Source: an uncultured Syntrophobacterales bacterium (GTDB lineage: Bacteria > Desulfobacterota > Syntrophia > Syntrophales > UBA5619). Taken from it: a stretch of 5,432 nt of DNA. Below the pieces are notes generated by a model, which had not been told where the DNA came from, did not search any database, and saw nothing but the letters and a program-made list of their open reading frames with translations. The stretch covers positions 1 to 5,432 of the forward strand of contig CAIUXU010000296.1 in assembly GCA_903903205.1 (NCBI GenBank), given 5' to 3'. Within the stretch, counting starts at the first letter, position 1, and each line of letters starts with the position of its first letter. Positions 5,423-5,432 of the stretch are shown here, in pieces. The position numbers and the translations under genes were made by a program.

Positions 5423-5432
5423 ATGTCGTTAA
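5423..5432 (+). CDS. Probable start of a rightward gene cut by the window edge
   Basis: An ATG at 5423 begins M-S-L and runs off the window. AAAGAGGTG (5409-5417) lies 5 nt upstream, a good SD. Only three codons are visible, so nothing can be said about the product. It would be divergent from the small leftward genes, with 147 bp between the two start codons. Confidence 0.4.

Overview
The window is about 5.4 kb of gene-dense bacterial chromosome with moderately high GC. Strong AGGAGG-type ribosome binding sites, a sigma-54 activator, a membrane histidine kinase with HAMP domain, and small secreted Lys/Ala-rich proteins suggest a Gram-negative bacterium. It could be a deltaproteobacterial (Desulfobacterota/Syntrophia-like) lineage, but that is an inference from gene style and no marker gene here fixes the taxonomy.

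Left part, + strand (1-3005): the hydrophobic C-terminal end of an unidentified gene is followed by three tightly packed genes. These are a stand-alone GAF-domain protein (95-658), an NAD-type glyceraldehyde-3-phosphate dehydrogenase (671-1684) and an NtrC-family sigma-54 response regulator (1677-3005). The gaps are 12 bp and then an 8-bp overlap, so they very probably form one operon. The regulator appears to start at a TTG codon inside the end of the GAPDH gene.

Middle, - strand (4535-3033): a complete membrane sensor histidine kinase converges on the regulator, with only 27 bp between the two stop codons. Kinase and regulator are the obvious two-component pair, although they are transcribed towards each other. 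The kinase has its own candidate promoter (a perfect TATAAT) and an SD set in a palindrome.

Right part, - strand (5275-4694): two small genes. One encodes a 66-aa protein of unknown function with a beta-rich N-terminal half and a basic Lys/Pro/Ala tail. The other encodes an 88-aa exported protein whose mature part uses only six amino acids and contains a tandem 16-aa duplication. A good intrinsic terminator closes this unit before the kinase promoter. A further rightward gene probably begins at the last ten bases of the window.

Working picture (inference): the kinase senses an extracytoplasmic signal and phosphorylates the regulator, which activates sigma-54 promoters. Co-transcription of the regulator with GAPDH and a GAF protein hints at a link between central carbon or redox metabolism and this signalling pathway. 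No stretch longer than 300 bases lacks a gene, and no RNA gene, CRISPR array or complete mobile element was seen.
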